The notes: generated by a model not told the origin, from the letters alone. A stretch of 64,000 nucleotides of DNA from Robiginitomaculum sp. (GCA_021776515.1 JAJFFS010000008.1:167894-231893), one strand, 5' to 3'; counted from the stretch's first letter, positions 1-9,113 are shown. Made by a program: numbers and translations.

Positions 1-741
1 AGCCTGAAAGCCCGGGTTTGTCGGAACACCATTGCTACGTGTCGTTACGCCTTGAAAGCGGGCGCTTTCCCGTGCACTCACGGTGCCCGCTACATTGTCG
101 ATATAACCACCCTGGTTATCGATATAAAACACGCCACGAACGGCAAATTTATCCTCAATAATGGGTAAATTGACGACGGCCTCAACTTTTTCACTCATGC
201 TCCCGTGCTCGGTAAATGAAACACCGGTATTCATGGTTGCGAAAAACTCGCCCGTATCGGCTTTGTTGGTAATCAAGCGGATCGTGCCGGCCTGTGAACT
301 GGCACCAAACAAGGTACCTTGTGGTCCAGGCAGCACTTCAACGCGACTTAGGTCGGCCGCATAAACATCCAGATTACGTCCAACCTGGGTTACAGGTTGC
401 TCGTCCAGATAAAGGGCAACATTAGGCGCTAGCCCGGCAACACCGGCGGTGGTCAGGTTAGGTGTCGTAGACGCGAGGCCACGAATATAAATCGTTCCCT
501 GACCGGGACCACTGCCGCCAGCGGTCACGCCCGGCAATTGTAAAAGGTAGTCCGTGAAAACGTCGACACCCAGCTCATCCAGGGCGCGCTGTCCAAGTGC
601 CTGCACCGCAACAGGAATATCCTGTGCATTTTCTGCGCGCTTGGTCGCCGTAACAATAATCTCATCAAGCTGGGCATACGCAGCCGAACTTACAGAAGAA
701 GCAATGGCGATTACTGAGGCGCCAACTAAAAGTTTATTCAT
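1..741 (-). CDS. TonB-dependent receptor, N-terminal part (runs off left edge)
   Basis: Outer-membrane receptor for energised uptake of a large or scarce ligand; only the first 247 codons are in the window. Seen in the translation: a signal peptide ending SSAAYAQ at about residue 24, then the plug start DEIIVTATKRAEN (about 26-38), IYIRGL near 84-89 and the plug motif VEVLPGPQGTLFG near 134-146. The start is the ATG at 739-741. The beta-barrel lies outside, so the ligand cannot be inferred. The plug start is typical of receptors expanded in Sphingomonadales-like and Hyphomonadales-like alphaproteobacteria. The upstream region holds two related palindromes. Confidence 0.9.
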   Translation of the reverse strand, partial: MNKLLVGASVIAIASSVSSAAYAQLDEIIVTATKRAENAQDIPVAVQALGQRALDELGVDVFTDYLLQLPGVTAGGSGPGQGTIYIRGLASTTPNLTTAGVAGLAPNVALYLDEQPVTQVGRNLDVYAADLSRVEVLPGPQGTLFGASSQAGTIRLITNKADTGEFFATMNTGVSFTEHGSMSEKVEAVVNLPIIEDKFAVRGVFYIDNQGGYIDNVAGTVSARESARFQGVTTRSNGVPTNPGFQA

Positions 742-1363
742 AAAAATTTCCCCGGGGCTATTTTGCAACTGACTAATTAGTAAGTAACCCATAATCGCTC
801 ACCCCATATTTGTCAATAATTTATAGAAAGACCAGAATGTTTTGCCAAAAAATAAGTCTGACTGTGACAAATTAGTCAACAACAGGGCATACAATTAAAC
901 TCATGCCCCAGAGATCAGATAACAGCCAACTTGTATCAATACTGTCAGGCATGGGCGTTAATTACAGAAGCCGCCACCCTCTCGCTGCGGGAAGGGCGCA
1001 TGGGTCCGTATTAGGTATGAATGAGTTTCATGAACAATGATATGCCTGTCTCATCGCGGAACGGCCAATAAAGACTGATTGCTTTGCCAGACAAATTGCC
1101 CAATAGGGTATTCCGTATTATGGCGGTATGCCGGTTATCGCTATTTCTGCTCACCTGGCAGGACCAGTAGGGCCGGTATCAACCGCCTCGCCCGAAGGAA
1201 CCGCCAGCTCTCCCTTTTTGTTGCTCAATGTGGCTGTTTTCCGTCAGAATAAATGGGCAGCCCTGCTCCTGAATTATATGCAAAATATCCAGGCCCTGAT
1301 TGTGAGGAAATTTGCAATTAGAGAAGCACAAGGTTAAGTCAAAGAAAAACCGGGGAGAAATTT
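742..1363. other. intergenic region between TonB receptor and BCCT gene
   Basis: This 622-base gap holds the divergent promoter regions of the TonB receptor (minus) and the BCCT transporter (plus). It contains two related palindromes at 770-783 and 865-878. A 69-codon reading frame at 1128-1337 has no recognisable domain and no clear ribosome site, so I do not call it. I see no RNA gene or repeat of note in the rest. Confidence 0.5.
770..878. promoter_or_regulatory. paired palindromes upstream of the TonB receptor gene
   Basis: TGACTAATTAGTAA (770-783) and TGACAAATTAGTCA (865-878) share the pattern TGACnAATTAGTnA and lie 95 bases apart, starting 29 bases upstream of the receptor start. The shared palindromic form suggests operator sites for one dimeric regulator. 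The identity of the regulator is unknown. Confidence 0.3.
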
Positions 1364-2950
1364 ATGACTAAAGAATCAAATGTTGATGCAGGGCTTAATG
1401 ACAAAAACATACGTTTTGCGGGGTTTGATATTCATCCATTTGTCTTTTTAGTTTCTGCAGCTTTGATACTTGTCCTTGTTTTTCTTACGCTTCTGCACCC
1501 TGATATTGCGGCAACATTTTTTGCTGGTTCATTGGAGGCCGTCACAACAAATTTCAACTGGTTGATGACATTATTGGCGAATGTATTCATCCTGGTAGCT
1601 ATTGTTATTATGCTGTCCCCTTACGGAAAAGTGCGTTTGGGCGGGGCCAACGCAAAGCCGGATTTTGGTTACATGGCATGGTTTTCCATGCTGTTCGCCG
1701 CCGGAATTGGCATTGGCCTTGTATTCTTTGGTGTTAGCGAACCTTTGTCTCATTATACAAGTTCTGTTGCCGCCGATGCAGGGCAGATAGGTAGTTACGC
1801 ACCTTTGGGAGGTTCTGCCGGAGATGTTGTTGAGGCCAAGCGCATTAGCATGACTGCCACCATAGCGCACTGGACCCTTCACCCATGGGCAATCTACGCA
1901 CTTGTGGCCTTATCCCTGGCGCTTTCAAGTTATAATTTTGGGCTGCCGCTGACTATTCGATCCGGGTTTCATCCTGTTTTTGGAGATCTGGTTTGGGGGC
2001 CGTTGGGTAATTTTATCGATACCCTTGCCGTTATTGCTACCGTTTTTGGTCTGGCGACATCGCTAGGGTTGGGCGCGCAACAGGCACTGTCAGGGTTAAA
2101 CTTCCTCTTTGGTATAGAGATTAATATATTTAATCAGATTGTGTTGGCCCTGGTGATTGCAGGCATAACAATTTTGTCATTGTATCTGGGGCTGAAAAAA
2201 GGTGTGCGGCGATTAAGCGAGATAAATATGGCGCTTGCCGGCCTGCTTTTGCTTTTTGTTGTTGTAGTTGGCCCGACGGCTCTTATTTTCTCAGATTTAA
2301 TCGGTAACACCATTGCCTATGTACAAAAACTTCCCGCGTTATCAAATCCCTTCGGACGCACGGACCTGCCCTTTTTTAATGAATGGACGACGTTTTACTG
2401 GGCGTGGTGGAGTGCGTGGGCGCCTTTTGTAGGCATGTTTGTAGCGCGCATTTCACGTGGGCGTACGGTTAGGGAGTTTATTTTTTATGTGCTGTTAATT
2501 CCTTCATTGATCAGTACATTGTGGATGACAACTTTTGGCACGGTTGGCATAGACCAGGTGGCCAATGGCCATACCGCTCTGGCAGATGCCGCGTTGCAAC
2601 TCAAACTGTTTGTGATGCTTGAGCAATTACCATTGACGTCAATTACGTCGTTTGTTGGCATAGTGTTGATTTTGGTCTTTTTTGTAACCTCATGGGATTC
2701 CGGCGCTCTGGTTCTGGATACTATCTCGGCAGGCGGTAAAATCGGTACCAATAAAAGGCAGCGTATTTTTTGGGTCTTTATTGTTGGCGCTGTTGCCAGT
2801 GCGCTTTTGATCGGCGGAGGTTTAAAATCCCTGCAATCAGCATCAATTATAACAGGCCTGCCTTTTATGATTATAATCGGCATCATGTGTGTTGGTCTGT
2901 TCAAAGGCCTGGCCAGGGCCAAGAGAGAGCAATTTAAGGGCAAGACTTAA
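1364..2950 (+). CDS. BCCT-family betaine/choline/carnitine transporter
   Basis: Inner-membrane secondary transporter of about 12 hydrophobic segments, 528 residues, typical for the family. The glycine-rich segment GIGIGLVFFGVSEP (about 113-126) matches the substrate/sodium region of BetP-like proteins, which suggests ion-coupled uptake. The BCCT signature EWTTFYWAWW lies at about 340-349, followed by ARISRGRT. The start is supported by GGGGAGAAA just upstream. The family imports quaternary ammonium compounds. Because the next large gene run encodes a corrinoid methyltransferase pathway and a GbdR-like regulator, I infer that it supplies a betaine as substrate rather than serving only as osmoprotection. 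Confidence 0.92.
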   Translation: MTKESNVDAGLNDKNIRFAGFDIHPFVFLVSAALILVLVFLTLLHPDIAATFFAGSLEAVTTNFNWLMTLLANVFILVAIVIMLSPYGKVRLGGANAKPDFGYMAWFSMLFAAGIGIGLVFFGVSEPLSHYTSSVAADAGQIGSYAPLGGSAGDVVEAKRISMTATIAHWTLHPWAIYALVALSLALSSYNFGLPLTIRSGFHPVFGDLVWGPLGNFIDTLAVIATVFGLATSLGLGAQQALSGLNFLFGIEINIFNQIVLALVIAGITILSLYLGLKKGVRRLSEINMALAGLLLLFVVVVGPTALIFSDLIGNTIAYVQKLPALSNPFGRTDLPFFNEWTTFYWAWWSAWAPFVGMFVARISRGRTVREFIFYVLLIPSLISTLWMTTFGTVGIDQVANGHTALADAALQLKLFVMLEQLPLTSITSFVGIVLILVFFVTSWDSGALVLDTISAGGKIGTNKRQRIFWVFIVGAVASALLIGGGLKSLQSASIITGLPFMIIIGIMCVGLFKGLARAKREQFKGKT

Positions 2951-3057
2951 TCCATAGACCGCTTAAATTGATTGCTGGCCTAAATAAGGTGTGATAGCGC
3001 GCTTGATTATTGATGTGACGGGCTCACTCATATCTCGTGCAATCAGGTGGCGATCTC

Positions 3058-4302
3058 ATGCGGACAATTCTAGCCTCTGTCGGTGCATTGTTAATTTCTG
3101 CGGCCATCTTGCTTACTGGCGGCGGGCTGCTCTCCACATTGGTTGCCGTTCGTGCGCAAAGTGAAGGCTTCGCCCTCCCCTTGATCGGCTTGCTGTTGTC
3201 CAGTTATTATGCCGGCTTTGTTATCGGCTGTTTTGTCACGCCCTATTCGGTTGCCCGTGTTGGGCATATTCGTGCCTTTGCCGCGCTGGCAGCGTTGGCT
3301 GCAGCGGCAGTTTTGTGCCACGCCATTTCTCAAAATGTTATTATCTGGCTGATATTGAGATTGATAACCGGATTTAGCTTTGCCGGGCTTTATATGATCG
3401 TTGAAAGCTGGATTAACGAAAAATCCACAAACAAAATGCGCGGCCAGGTTTTGTCTATTTACAGGGTTGTGGATCTGGTTGCGGTAACGGCTGGCCAGTA
3501 CATGTTGATCCTTGCCAATCCGGCAGGGTTTATCCTGTTTTCTTTGGTAACCATGCTTATTGTAATTTCAATTGTGCCTATCGCCATGACAAAAGCCATG
3601 GTGCCAGAACCTATCACTCAAACATCTTTGAACTTGCCCAAGCTTTTACAGGTTTCGCCCATAGCCGTTGTCGGGGCGTTTAGCGTTGGTATGGCCAACG
3701 GCGCGTTCTGGGGTATTGCGCCTGTTTTTGTGCAACAACTTGGCTATGAAGTTATGATGGTGCCAGTTTTTATGAGCGTGGCCATCATCAGTGGCGCTTT
3801 GGCGCAGTGGCCCGTTGGTTATATTTCTGATCTGGTCGATCGACGTATTGTTTTGATAGCGGTTGCCGGTGCCTGTACCTTTAGTGGCATTTTTTTGAGT
3901 GTATATGCGACAAGTTCACTACCATTGCTGCTTATCGGCAGCGGATTATACGGGCTGTTTGCCATGCCAATTTTTGGTCTAAGCGCTGCTCATGCCAATG
4001 ATTACGCTCAGGACGATGAGTTTGTCGCGATCAGTGGCGGTTTGCTTTTGCTCTATGGCATTGGATCAATTATTGGCCCTGTGCTGGCTTCTCTGGTGAT
4101 GCAGGCCGCTTCACCGCAATGGTTGTTTGCCTATACGGCGCTGGTTCATGTTTTGCTTGCAATTTTTGGCCTGTATCGGTTAACCCGTCGCTATTCAATA
4201 CCTGTCGAATATCAGGAAGACTATGTACCTGTTCCGCGTACAACCCCTGCCATCTTTGAAATCGACCCCCGTAATATCAGTACTGAAGCAGAAGACACAT
4301 GA
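3058..4302 (+). CDS. MFS transporter, YcaD-like
   Basis: Major facilitator protein of 414 residues with about 12 membrane segments. The N-terminal half, with SSYYAGFVIGCFVTPYSVARVGHIRAF and MIVESWINE (shown in short parts), resembles the YcaD group of MFS carriers, whose substrates are poorly known. I prefer the ATG at 3058 over one at 3037, because AGGTGG at 3044-3049 sits at good distance and the first membrane segment then begins right after MRTILAS. It lies downstream of the BCCT gene with a gap of 107 bases and may be co-transcribed. A role in export or import of a product of betaine metabolism is possible but not shown. Confidence 0.85.
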   Translation: MRTILASVGALLISAAILLTGGGLLSTLVAVRAQSEGFALPLIGLLLSSYYAGFVIGCFVTPYSVARVGHIRAFAALAALAAAAVLCHAISQNVIIWLILRLITGFSFAGLYMIVESWINEKSTNKMRGQVLSIYRVVDLVAVTAGQYMLILANPAGFILFSLVTMLIVISIVPIAMTKAMVPEPITQTSLNLPKLLQVSPIAVVGAFSVGMANGAFWGIAPVFVQQLGYEVMMVPVFMSVAIISGALAQWPVGYISDLVDRRIVLIAVAGACTFSGIFLSVYATSSLPLLLIGSGLYGLFAMPIFGLSAAHANDYAQDDEFVAISGGLLLLYGIGSIIGPVLASLVMQAASPQWLFAYTALVHVLLAIFGLYRLTRRYSIPVEYQEDYVPVPRTTPAIFEIDPRNISTEAEDT

Positions 4303-4344
4303 CCCTGTCGTTTCAAACAGGTTTATTCAAATCCGGTGCCTCGG

Positions 4345-5316
4345 TTAATTCACCGCCTTCAGCCGTTCTGTACGGGGCGGGTGTTTGAAATGATGCTTAT
4401 AGGCTTGCGTAAAATGGGCGGCAGACTTGAAGCCTGTGGCCACGGCGATTTGCAATATGGACATTGTGGTTTGAGTCAGTAATTGCCTGGCGCGTTGCAA
4501 CCGAAGGGCCAGATAATATTGTGAGGGCGTTGTATTTAACAATGAACGAAAAAGCCTTTCCAGTTGCCGCAAGGAAATGTTCGAACGGTCTGCAAATTCA
4601 GGCAAGCTTAGTGGTGTTTCAATATAGGCTTCCATATAGGCAATGACAGCCAACAATTTTGGATGACTGATGCCGGTTCTGTACTGGATGGAGGAGCGTT
4701 GATGGTCGTGGGGCTGACGAACTAGGCTATGGAGCATTTGCTCTGCAACACTGGCCGCAAGTTTTTTCCCATGATCCAGTGTTATGGAATAAATCATCAT
4801 ATCCAGCGGCGCTGTGCCACCAGAGCAGGTGTATCTGTTACCATCAATTTCAAACAAGGTGGCGGTAACATCAAGGCCGGGATAGGCCTCGACAAAGCCT
4901 TCAATATTTTCCCAGTGTATTGTGCAACGGCATTTATCCAGCAATCCGGCGTTAGCCAGGGCAATAGAGCCGGTGCAAACACCGCCAAGCGACACCCCCG
5001 CTCTGGCATAGGCTTGCAGTTTTGCTGTCATGGCCTGATTGTGAAACTCGTTGGCATAAATGCCTGCACAAACAAACAAAACGTCAACGTCTATGGCATC
5101 TGAAAAAGCGGCGTCTGGTGTGATGTGGACACCATTGCTTGCAGCAACATTGTTTCCATCAACGCTATAGGTTTTCCATTGGTAGAGATTGTCCCCGCTC
5201 ATTCTGTTGGCGATCCTCAAGGGGTCAATGCAGGATGTAAAGGCAAGCATGGAGAAATGCGGTAATAGCAAAAACCCTATGGTCTGATTTTTCTTGTGCG
5301 TGTGATGGCCGAACAT
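4345..5316 (-). CDS. GlxA-type AraC-family regulator (DJ-1/PfpI plus HTH), GbdR-like
   Basis: Transcription regulator of 323 residues. The N-terminal half is a DJ-1/PfpI-like amidotransferase fold, with VDVLFVCAG and the nucleophile-elbow-like GVCTGS near residue 114. The C-terminal part (about 215-320) is a double helix-turn-helix AraC domain with RQLERLFR and the closing FKSAAHFTQAYKHHF. In pseudomonads this architecture includes GbdR, which senses glycine betaine and dimethylglycine. Here it sits between a BCCT transporter and the C1 gene run and is divergent from fhs. I infer that it controls the methyl-oxidation genes, most likely from the 272-base region between it and fhs. The exact ligand is not determined. 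Confidence 0.88.
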   Translation of the reverse strand: MFGHHTHKKNQTIGFLLLPHFSMLAFTSCIDPLRIANRMSGDNLYQWKTYSVDGNNVAASNGVHITPDAAFSDAIDVDVLFVCAGIYANEFHNQAMTAKLQAYARAGVSLGGVCTGSIALANAGLLDKCRCTIHWENIEGFVEAYPGLDVTATLFEIDGNRYTCSGGTAPLDMMIYSITLDHGKKLAASVAEQMLHSLVRQPHDHQRSSIQYRTGISHPKLLAVIAYMEAYIETPLSLPEFADRSNISLRQLERLFRSLLNTTPSQYYLALRLQRARQLLTQTTMSILQIAVATGFKSAAHFTQAYKHHFKHPPRTERLKAVN

Positions 5317-5352
5317 CTGTACCCTAAACCCAAGTTAAACAATGTGAGGTTG

Positions 5353-5386
5353 TGTAAAACCCTGGAAATGAAATCAGGGCTTTACA
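5353..5386. promoter_or_regulatory. 12-base inverted repeat between glxA-like gene and fhs
   Basis: TGTAAAACCCTG (5353-5364) and CAGGGCTTTACA (5375-5386) are inverted copies matching at 11 of 12 positions with a 10-base spacer. The centres of the arms lie about two helical turns apart, as expected for an operator. It lies 37 bases upstream of the regulator start and about 200 bases upstream of fhs, so autoregulation is a plausible use. Confidence 0.35.
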
Positions 5387-5500
5387 GCCAAACCTGTTAA
5401 AAATCCTCATGCCATTTGTATAACAAAAATGTGGCGATTATGTCGTAATTACTAAACTTAACGTCGCCTGAGGAAAACACCACATTTTTTTTATTCCCTA

Positions 5501-5555
5501 TGCTGAGAGGATAAGAGGTGTGGATAATTCACCACAAATGATAAGCCTCACAGCA
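5501..5555 (+). promoter_or_regulatory. candidate structured leader upstream of fhs
   Basis: The stretch can fold into an outer stem TGCTG/CAGCA (5501-5505 with 5551-5555) continued, after one A-A mismatch, by GAGG/CCTC (5507-5510 with 5546-5549). An inner hairpin pairs GGTG with CACC (5517-5520 with 5530-5533). GATAAG occurs in both strands of the internal loop (5510-5515 and 5540-5545). I do not recognise a known riboswitch class. It could equally be a pair of protein-binding direct repeats. Confidence 0.3.
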
Positions 5556-5567
5556 AAACAGGGAGCC

Positions 5568-5579
5568 GGCCTATAGGCC
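5568..5579. repeat. 12-base perfect palindrome just before fhs start
   Basis: GGCCTATAGGCC is a perfect palindrome that lies between the only good Shine-Dalgarno-like sequence, AGGGAG near 5560-5565, and the fhs ATG at 5589. A hairpin here would bring the two closer. It may therefore influence initiation, or be an operator. Confidence 0.3.
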
Positions 5580-5588
5580 ATCACCATC

Positions 5589-7289
5589 ATGACAATAGAC
5601 ACATTACCTGCGCCTGGCGCACCCGATATTGATATTGCCCGGGCGGCAACGATGCAGCCCATTCTGTCTTTGGCCAAGGATCGTCTGGATGTCCCGCCAG
5701 AAGCACTGGTGCCTTACGGGCATCACAAAGCCAAGCTTTCGCTGGACTATATCAAGTCTATTCAGGGTCGCCCCAAGGGCAAGCTGGTTTTGGTCACCGC
5801 CGTGACGCCTACACCAGCCGGTGAAGGCAAAACCACGACCAGTGTTGGTTTGAATGATGGCCTGAATAAAATCGGGGTTAAGTCCATGGTCTGCCTGCGC
5901 GAGCCATCACTTGGCCCCTGCTTTGGTATGAAGGGCGGTGCCGCGGGCGGTGGCCGGGCACAAGTTATCCCGATGGAGGACATAAACCTTCACTTTAATG
6001 GTGATTTTCACGCCATTACCGCAGCTCATAGCCTGCTGTCTGCCATGCTGGATAATCACCTCCATTGGGGGAATGAGCTGGGTATTGACCCACGCCAGGT
6101 CAGCTGGCGCCGGGTTGTGGACATGAATGACCGGGCCTTGCGCAATATTGTTGTGGGCCTTGGTGGTCCGGTTCACGGTATACCCCGCGAGAACGGCTTT
6201 GACATCACAGTTGCCTCTGAAATCATGGCGATTTTCTGCCTGGCAACAGATATGGCCGACCTGCAACGTCGGCTTGGTGACATTATTGTTGCACGCACCC
6301 ACGATAAAACGCCGGTTACGGCGCGCGATCTTGGTGCCGATGGTGCTATGGCGGTTTTACTCAAAGATGCGCTACAGCCTAATCTGGTTCAAAGTATCGA
6401 ACATAATCTGGCCTTCATCCATGGTGGCCCGTTTGCCAATATTGCCCATGGTTGCAACAGTGTTATGGCCACAAGCACGGCGCTGTCGCTATGCGATGTG
6501 GTGGTAACCGAGGCTGGCTTTGGTGCAGACCTTGGCGCTGAGAAATTTCTCGACATTAAGTGCCGCCAGTCTGGTTTGCGCCCGGATGCCATCGTTCTGG
6601 TGTGCACCATACGGGCAATGAAAATGCAGGGCGGTGTTGCCAAAGATGCCCTTGGCGCCTCAAACCCAGAGGCTGTGGAGCGCGGTTGTGTCAATCTGGT
6701 TCGCCACATTGAGAATATGAAAACCGTGGGCGTAACGCCAGTTATTGCCCTCAATCATTTTATTGCCGACACACAAGATGAGATCGCTGTTATTGAGCGC
6801 ATTTGTGCCGAACAGGGTGTCTCTATGGCCGTGTCAAAACATTGGGCAGAAGGCGGTGCCGGTGCCGAAGATCTGGCCAGGGCCGTGATGAAGCAAATTG
6901 AAAATGGCTCTCCCGAGATCACGCTTCTCTATGAGAACGAAGAAAGCTTGCAAGATAAAATCGAAGCTGTGGCCAGCAAATTTTATCGCGCTGGTGATGT
7001 CTCCATTAGCGGCCCTGCCGCCAAAAGTTTGGCCGAAATTGAGGCGTTAGGGTTTGGCCATTTGCCGGTTTGCATTGCTAAAACTCCGTACAGCTTCTCA
7101 TCTGACCCGGCCCTTAGTGGTGCGCCGGAGGGACATACACTGGAAGTACGCGAGGTAAGGCTTTCCGCCGGGGCCGGGTTTGTGGTGGCCGTTTGCGGTA
7201 CCATCATGACCATGCCGGGCCTGCCCAGAAAACCGTCGGCATTGAATATCGGCCTGGATGAAGACGGGCAAATCGTCGGGCTGTCTTAA
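5589..7289 (+). CDS. fhs: formate--tetrahydrofolate ligase
   Basis: Interconverts formate plus ATP plus THF with 10-formyl-THF in the cytoplasm. The protein has 566 residues, close to the family norm, with the nucleotide-binding [11 protein letters not shown] at about 75-85 and the conserved [11 protein letters not shown] near 117-127. It is the first gene of the C1 run and is followed 22 bases later by the corrinoid protein gene. In acetogens Fhs consumes ATP to activate formate. Here the presence of upstream demethylation genes and a downstream formate dehydrogenase makes the reverse, ATP-yielding direction likely. That direction is inference from context. Confidence 0.97.
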   Translation: MTIDTLPAPGAPDIDIARAATMQPILSLAKDRLDVPPEALVPYGHHKAKLSLDYIKSIQGRPKGKLVLVTAVTPTPAGEGKTTTSVGLNDGLNKIGVKSMVCLREPSLGPCFGMKGGAAGGGRAQVIPMEDINLHFNGDFHAITAAHSLLSAMLDNHLHWGNELGIDPRQVSWRRVVDMNDRALRNIVVGLGGPVHGIPRENGFDITVASEIMAIFCLATDMADLQRRLGDIIVARTHDKTPVTARDLGADGAMAVLLKDALQPNLVQSIEHNLAFIHGGPFANIAHGCNSVMATSTALSLCDVVVTEAGFGADLGAEKFLDIKCRQSGLRPDAIVLVCTIRAMKMQGGVAKDALGASNPEAVERGCVNLVRHIENMKTVGVTPVIALNHFIADTQDEIAVIERICAEQGVSMAVSKHWAEGGAGAEDLARAVMKQIENGSPEITLLYENEESLQDKIEAVASKFYRAGDVSISGPAAKSLAEIEALGFGHLPVCIAKTPYSFSSDPALSGAPEGHTLEVREVRLSAGAGFVVAVCGTIMTMPGLPRKPSALNIGLDEDGQIVGLS

Positions 7290-7311
7290 GCCTGAGATGC
7301 AGGAGTGAATT

Positions 7312-7998
7312 ATGAGTGACGAAGAAGACATCATCCTCAGGGATTTGAATGATAATGACCTGGTCGATCAGATCAAGGATGACCTTTATGACGGTCTCAA
7401 GGATGAAGTGTTTGAGGGTGTTGAAATTCTCCTTGAGCGCAAGTGGGAAGCAAACCTCATACTGAGCGACGTGCTTGTCGAGGCTATGCGCATCGTTGGC
7501 ATCGACTTTCGTGACGGTATTTTATTTGTACCTGAGGTACTGCAATGTGCCGGTGCCATGAAGGGCGGCATGGGTCAGCTTCGCCCGATACTGGCCGCCA
7601 GTGATGCACAGACCAGCGTTGGCAAGTTCGTCATTGGTACTGTGAAAGGGGATATCCACGATATTGGTAAAAATCTGGTGGGTATGATGCTGGAAGGTGC
7701 CGGCTTTGAAGTGATCGATCTGGGTATCAATAACCCCGTTGAAAACTATCTGGCCGCCATAGATGAGCACAAGCCTGATATATTGGGCATGTCGGCACTT
7801 TTGACAACAACCATGCCCTATATGGGCCTCGTGATTGAGGAATTGGACAAACGCAATATCTTAAAAGAACTGCCGGTTATGGTTGGCGGTGCACCGCTTA
7901 ATCAGGAATTTGCTGATGCCATCAATGCGCATTCTTACGGCCGCGATGCTGCTATGAGTGCCGAAATGGCCAGAACCATAATCGGCAAGAATTCCTGA
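7312..7998 (+). CDS. corrinoid (B12-binding) methyl-carrier protein
   Basis: Carries the methyl group on cobalt between the substrate methyltransferase and the THF methyltransferase. Its 228 residues have the usual two parts: an N-terminal helical cap (about 10-90) and a Rossmann-like B12 domain (about 100-225) with the cobalt-ligand motif DIHDIGKNLV near 112-121 and MVGGAPLN near 190-197. It is of the MtbC/MttC/MtgC type. Its position directly after fhs and in the same run as an MttB-family gene, a RamA-like activase and a pterin methyltransferase defines a complete corrinoid system. Confidence 0.95.
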   Translation: MSDEEDIILRDLNDNDLVDQIKDDLYDGLKDEVFEGVEILLERKWEANLILSDVLVEAMRIVGIDFRDGILFVPEVLQCAGAMKGGMGQLRPILAASDAQTSVGKFVIGTVKGDIHDIGKNLVGMMLEGAGFEVIDLGINNPVENYLAAIDEHKPDILGMSALLTTTMPYMGLVIEELDKRNILKELPVMVGGAPLNQEFADAINAHSYGRDAAMSAEMARTIIGKNS

Positions 7999-7999
7999 C

Positions 8000-8686
8000 A
8001 TGTCCGCGCAGCGCCATAAATGCCTGATCATTGCCTGTGGCGCACTGGCAAAGGAAATCGTTTATTTGCGTCGTCATCTTGGCGTTGCTGATGAGGCGCT
8101 TACGCTAAAATGCTTGCCCGCTGAATTTCATAATACGCCGCAAAAAATTGCCCCGGGCGTAGAGGCTTTGCTTAAAGAGCATCGCAAGCACTATGATCGG
8201 GTGCTGGTCGCCTATGGTGAATGTGGAACCGGCGGTGCGCTGGATACCTTGTTAAAGCAATATGATGCCGAGCGGTTGCCCGGCGCGCATTGTTATGAAT
8301 TTTTTGCCGGAGCCGCACAATTTGAACAGATTGTAGAGGCCGAAATCGGTAGTTTCTTTCTGACGGACTATCTTGTGAAAAACTTTGACCGTCTGGTCAT
8401 CAAAGGGCTGGGGCTGGATCGCTATCCGGAGCTGACCAGTGTTTATTTTAACAATTATAAGCAAGTGGTTTATCTGGCTCAAAATGAAGATGAAGCCCTG
8501 AAACAAAAGGCTTTGGGTGCTGCCCGACAGCTCGATCTTGATTTTCTCTACAAAAGAGTGGGCTATGGCGACCTTGCGACAGAACTTGAAGCTTTCGTAC
8601 AAGAAGAAGGGCTGTGTGGTTCTGCACATAAAGATCAGCAAACCCGGCAGCTGAAGACCAAGGATGAAGACCATGTATCATGCTAG
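8000..8686 (+). CDS. DUF1638 protein of corrinoid methyltransferase clusters
   Basis: Uncharacterised cytoplasmic protein of 228 residues. It begins CLIIACGALAKEI and has the conserved region YGECGTGGALD near residues 73-83 and LGLDRYPEL near 137-145, which I recognise as DUF1638. Members are commonly found beside corrinoid proteins and MttB- or MtbA-type methyltransferases. The gene starts one base after the corrinoid gene stop, so the two are probably translated together. Conserved Cys and His residues could bind a metal or cofactor, but no reaction is known; a role in corrinoid handling is only an inference. Confidence 0.85.
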   Translation: MSAQRHKCLIIACGALAKEIVYLRRHLGVADEALTLKCLPAEFHNTPQKIAPGVEALLKEHRKHYDRVLVAYGECGTGGALDTLLKQYDAERLPGAHCYEFFAGAAQFEQIVEAEIGSFFLTDYLVKNFDRLVIKGLGLDRYPELTSVYFNNYKQVVYLAQNEDEALKQKALGAARQLDLDFLYKRVGYGDLATELEAFVQEEGLCGSAHKDQQTRQLKTKDEDHVSC

Positions 8687-9113
8687 GCTTTGGTCAAGCC
8701 GCCACTCACGTGGCCTTGAGATTGTTTACAACGCTGTAAACCCTTCGCTTTTATCGGTTTTGCGTGGCGTTAGCAAACTATTTGGTCGCCGTTTTGACAA
8801 GCCGATTACGGCACTGGAAAGTATGGCCAAGGGCTTTTTATTTGATTGTCAGATGTGTGGTGATTGCATCTTGTCCAAGACGGGTATGAGCTGCCCGATG
8901 AACTGTCCAAAAACCATTCGTAATGGTCCCTGCGGCGGCGTGCGGGCGAACGGCATGTGCGAGGTAAATCCCAACATGCGCTGTGTCTGGGTGGATGCCT
9001 GGAATGGCGCGGCGCAAATGAAAAATGGGGGGGCAATCAAGGATATTCAGTTTGCCGTAAACAATCAAAACCAAGGCACTTCGTCGTGGTTAAGAATGGT
9101 GCGTGATGAGTAA
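8673..9113 (+). CDS. MetV-like protein (methylene-THF reductase C-terminal domain)
   Basis: Cysteine-rich protein of 146 residues. A dense set of Cys motifs lies between about residues 50 and 105: CQMCGDC, CPMNCPK, GPCGG and a final MRCVW. This matches the MTHFR C-terminal family, which is MetV in acetogens, where it partners MetF and passes electrons. I choose the ATG at 8673, not 8664, because AAGGA at 8660-8664 then sits 8 bases upstream. It overlaps the DUF1638 gene by 14 bases and metF by 8 bases. The pairing with metF suggests a MetVF-type reductase that uses ferredoxin or another non-NADH carrier. Confidence 0.85.
   Translation: MYHARLWSSRHSRGLEIVYNAVNPSLLSVLRGVSKLFGRRFDKPITALESMAKGFLFDCQMCGDCILSKTGMSCPMNCPKTIRNGPCGGVRANGMCEVNPNMRCVWVDAWNGAAQMKNGGAIKDIQFAVNNQNQGTSSWLRMVRDE

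Noticed and set aside
1128..1337. Open frame of 69 codons before the BCCT gene
   Set aside because: No ribosome site, no domain and a mixed composition unlike neighbouring genes.
5501..5580. Known ZTP, THF or cobalamin riboswitch before fhs
   Set aside because: The conserved bases of these classes as I know them are not present; only an unclassified fold is suggested.
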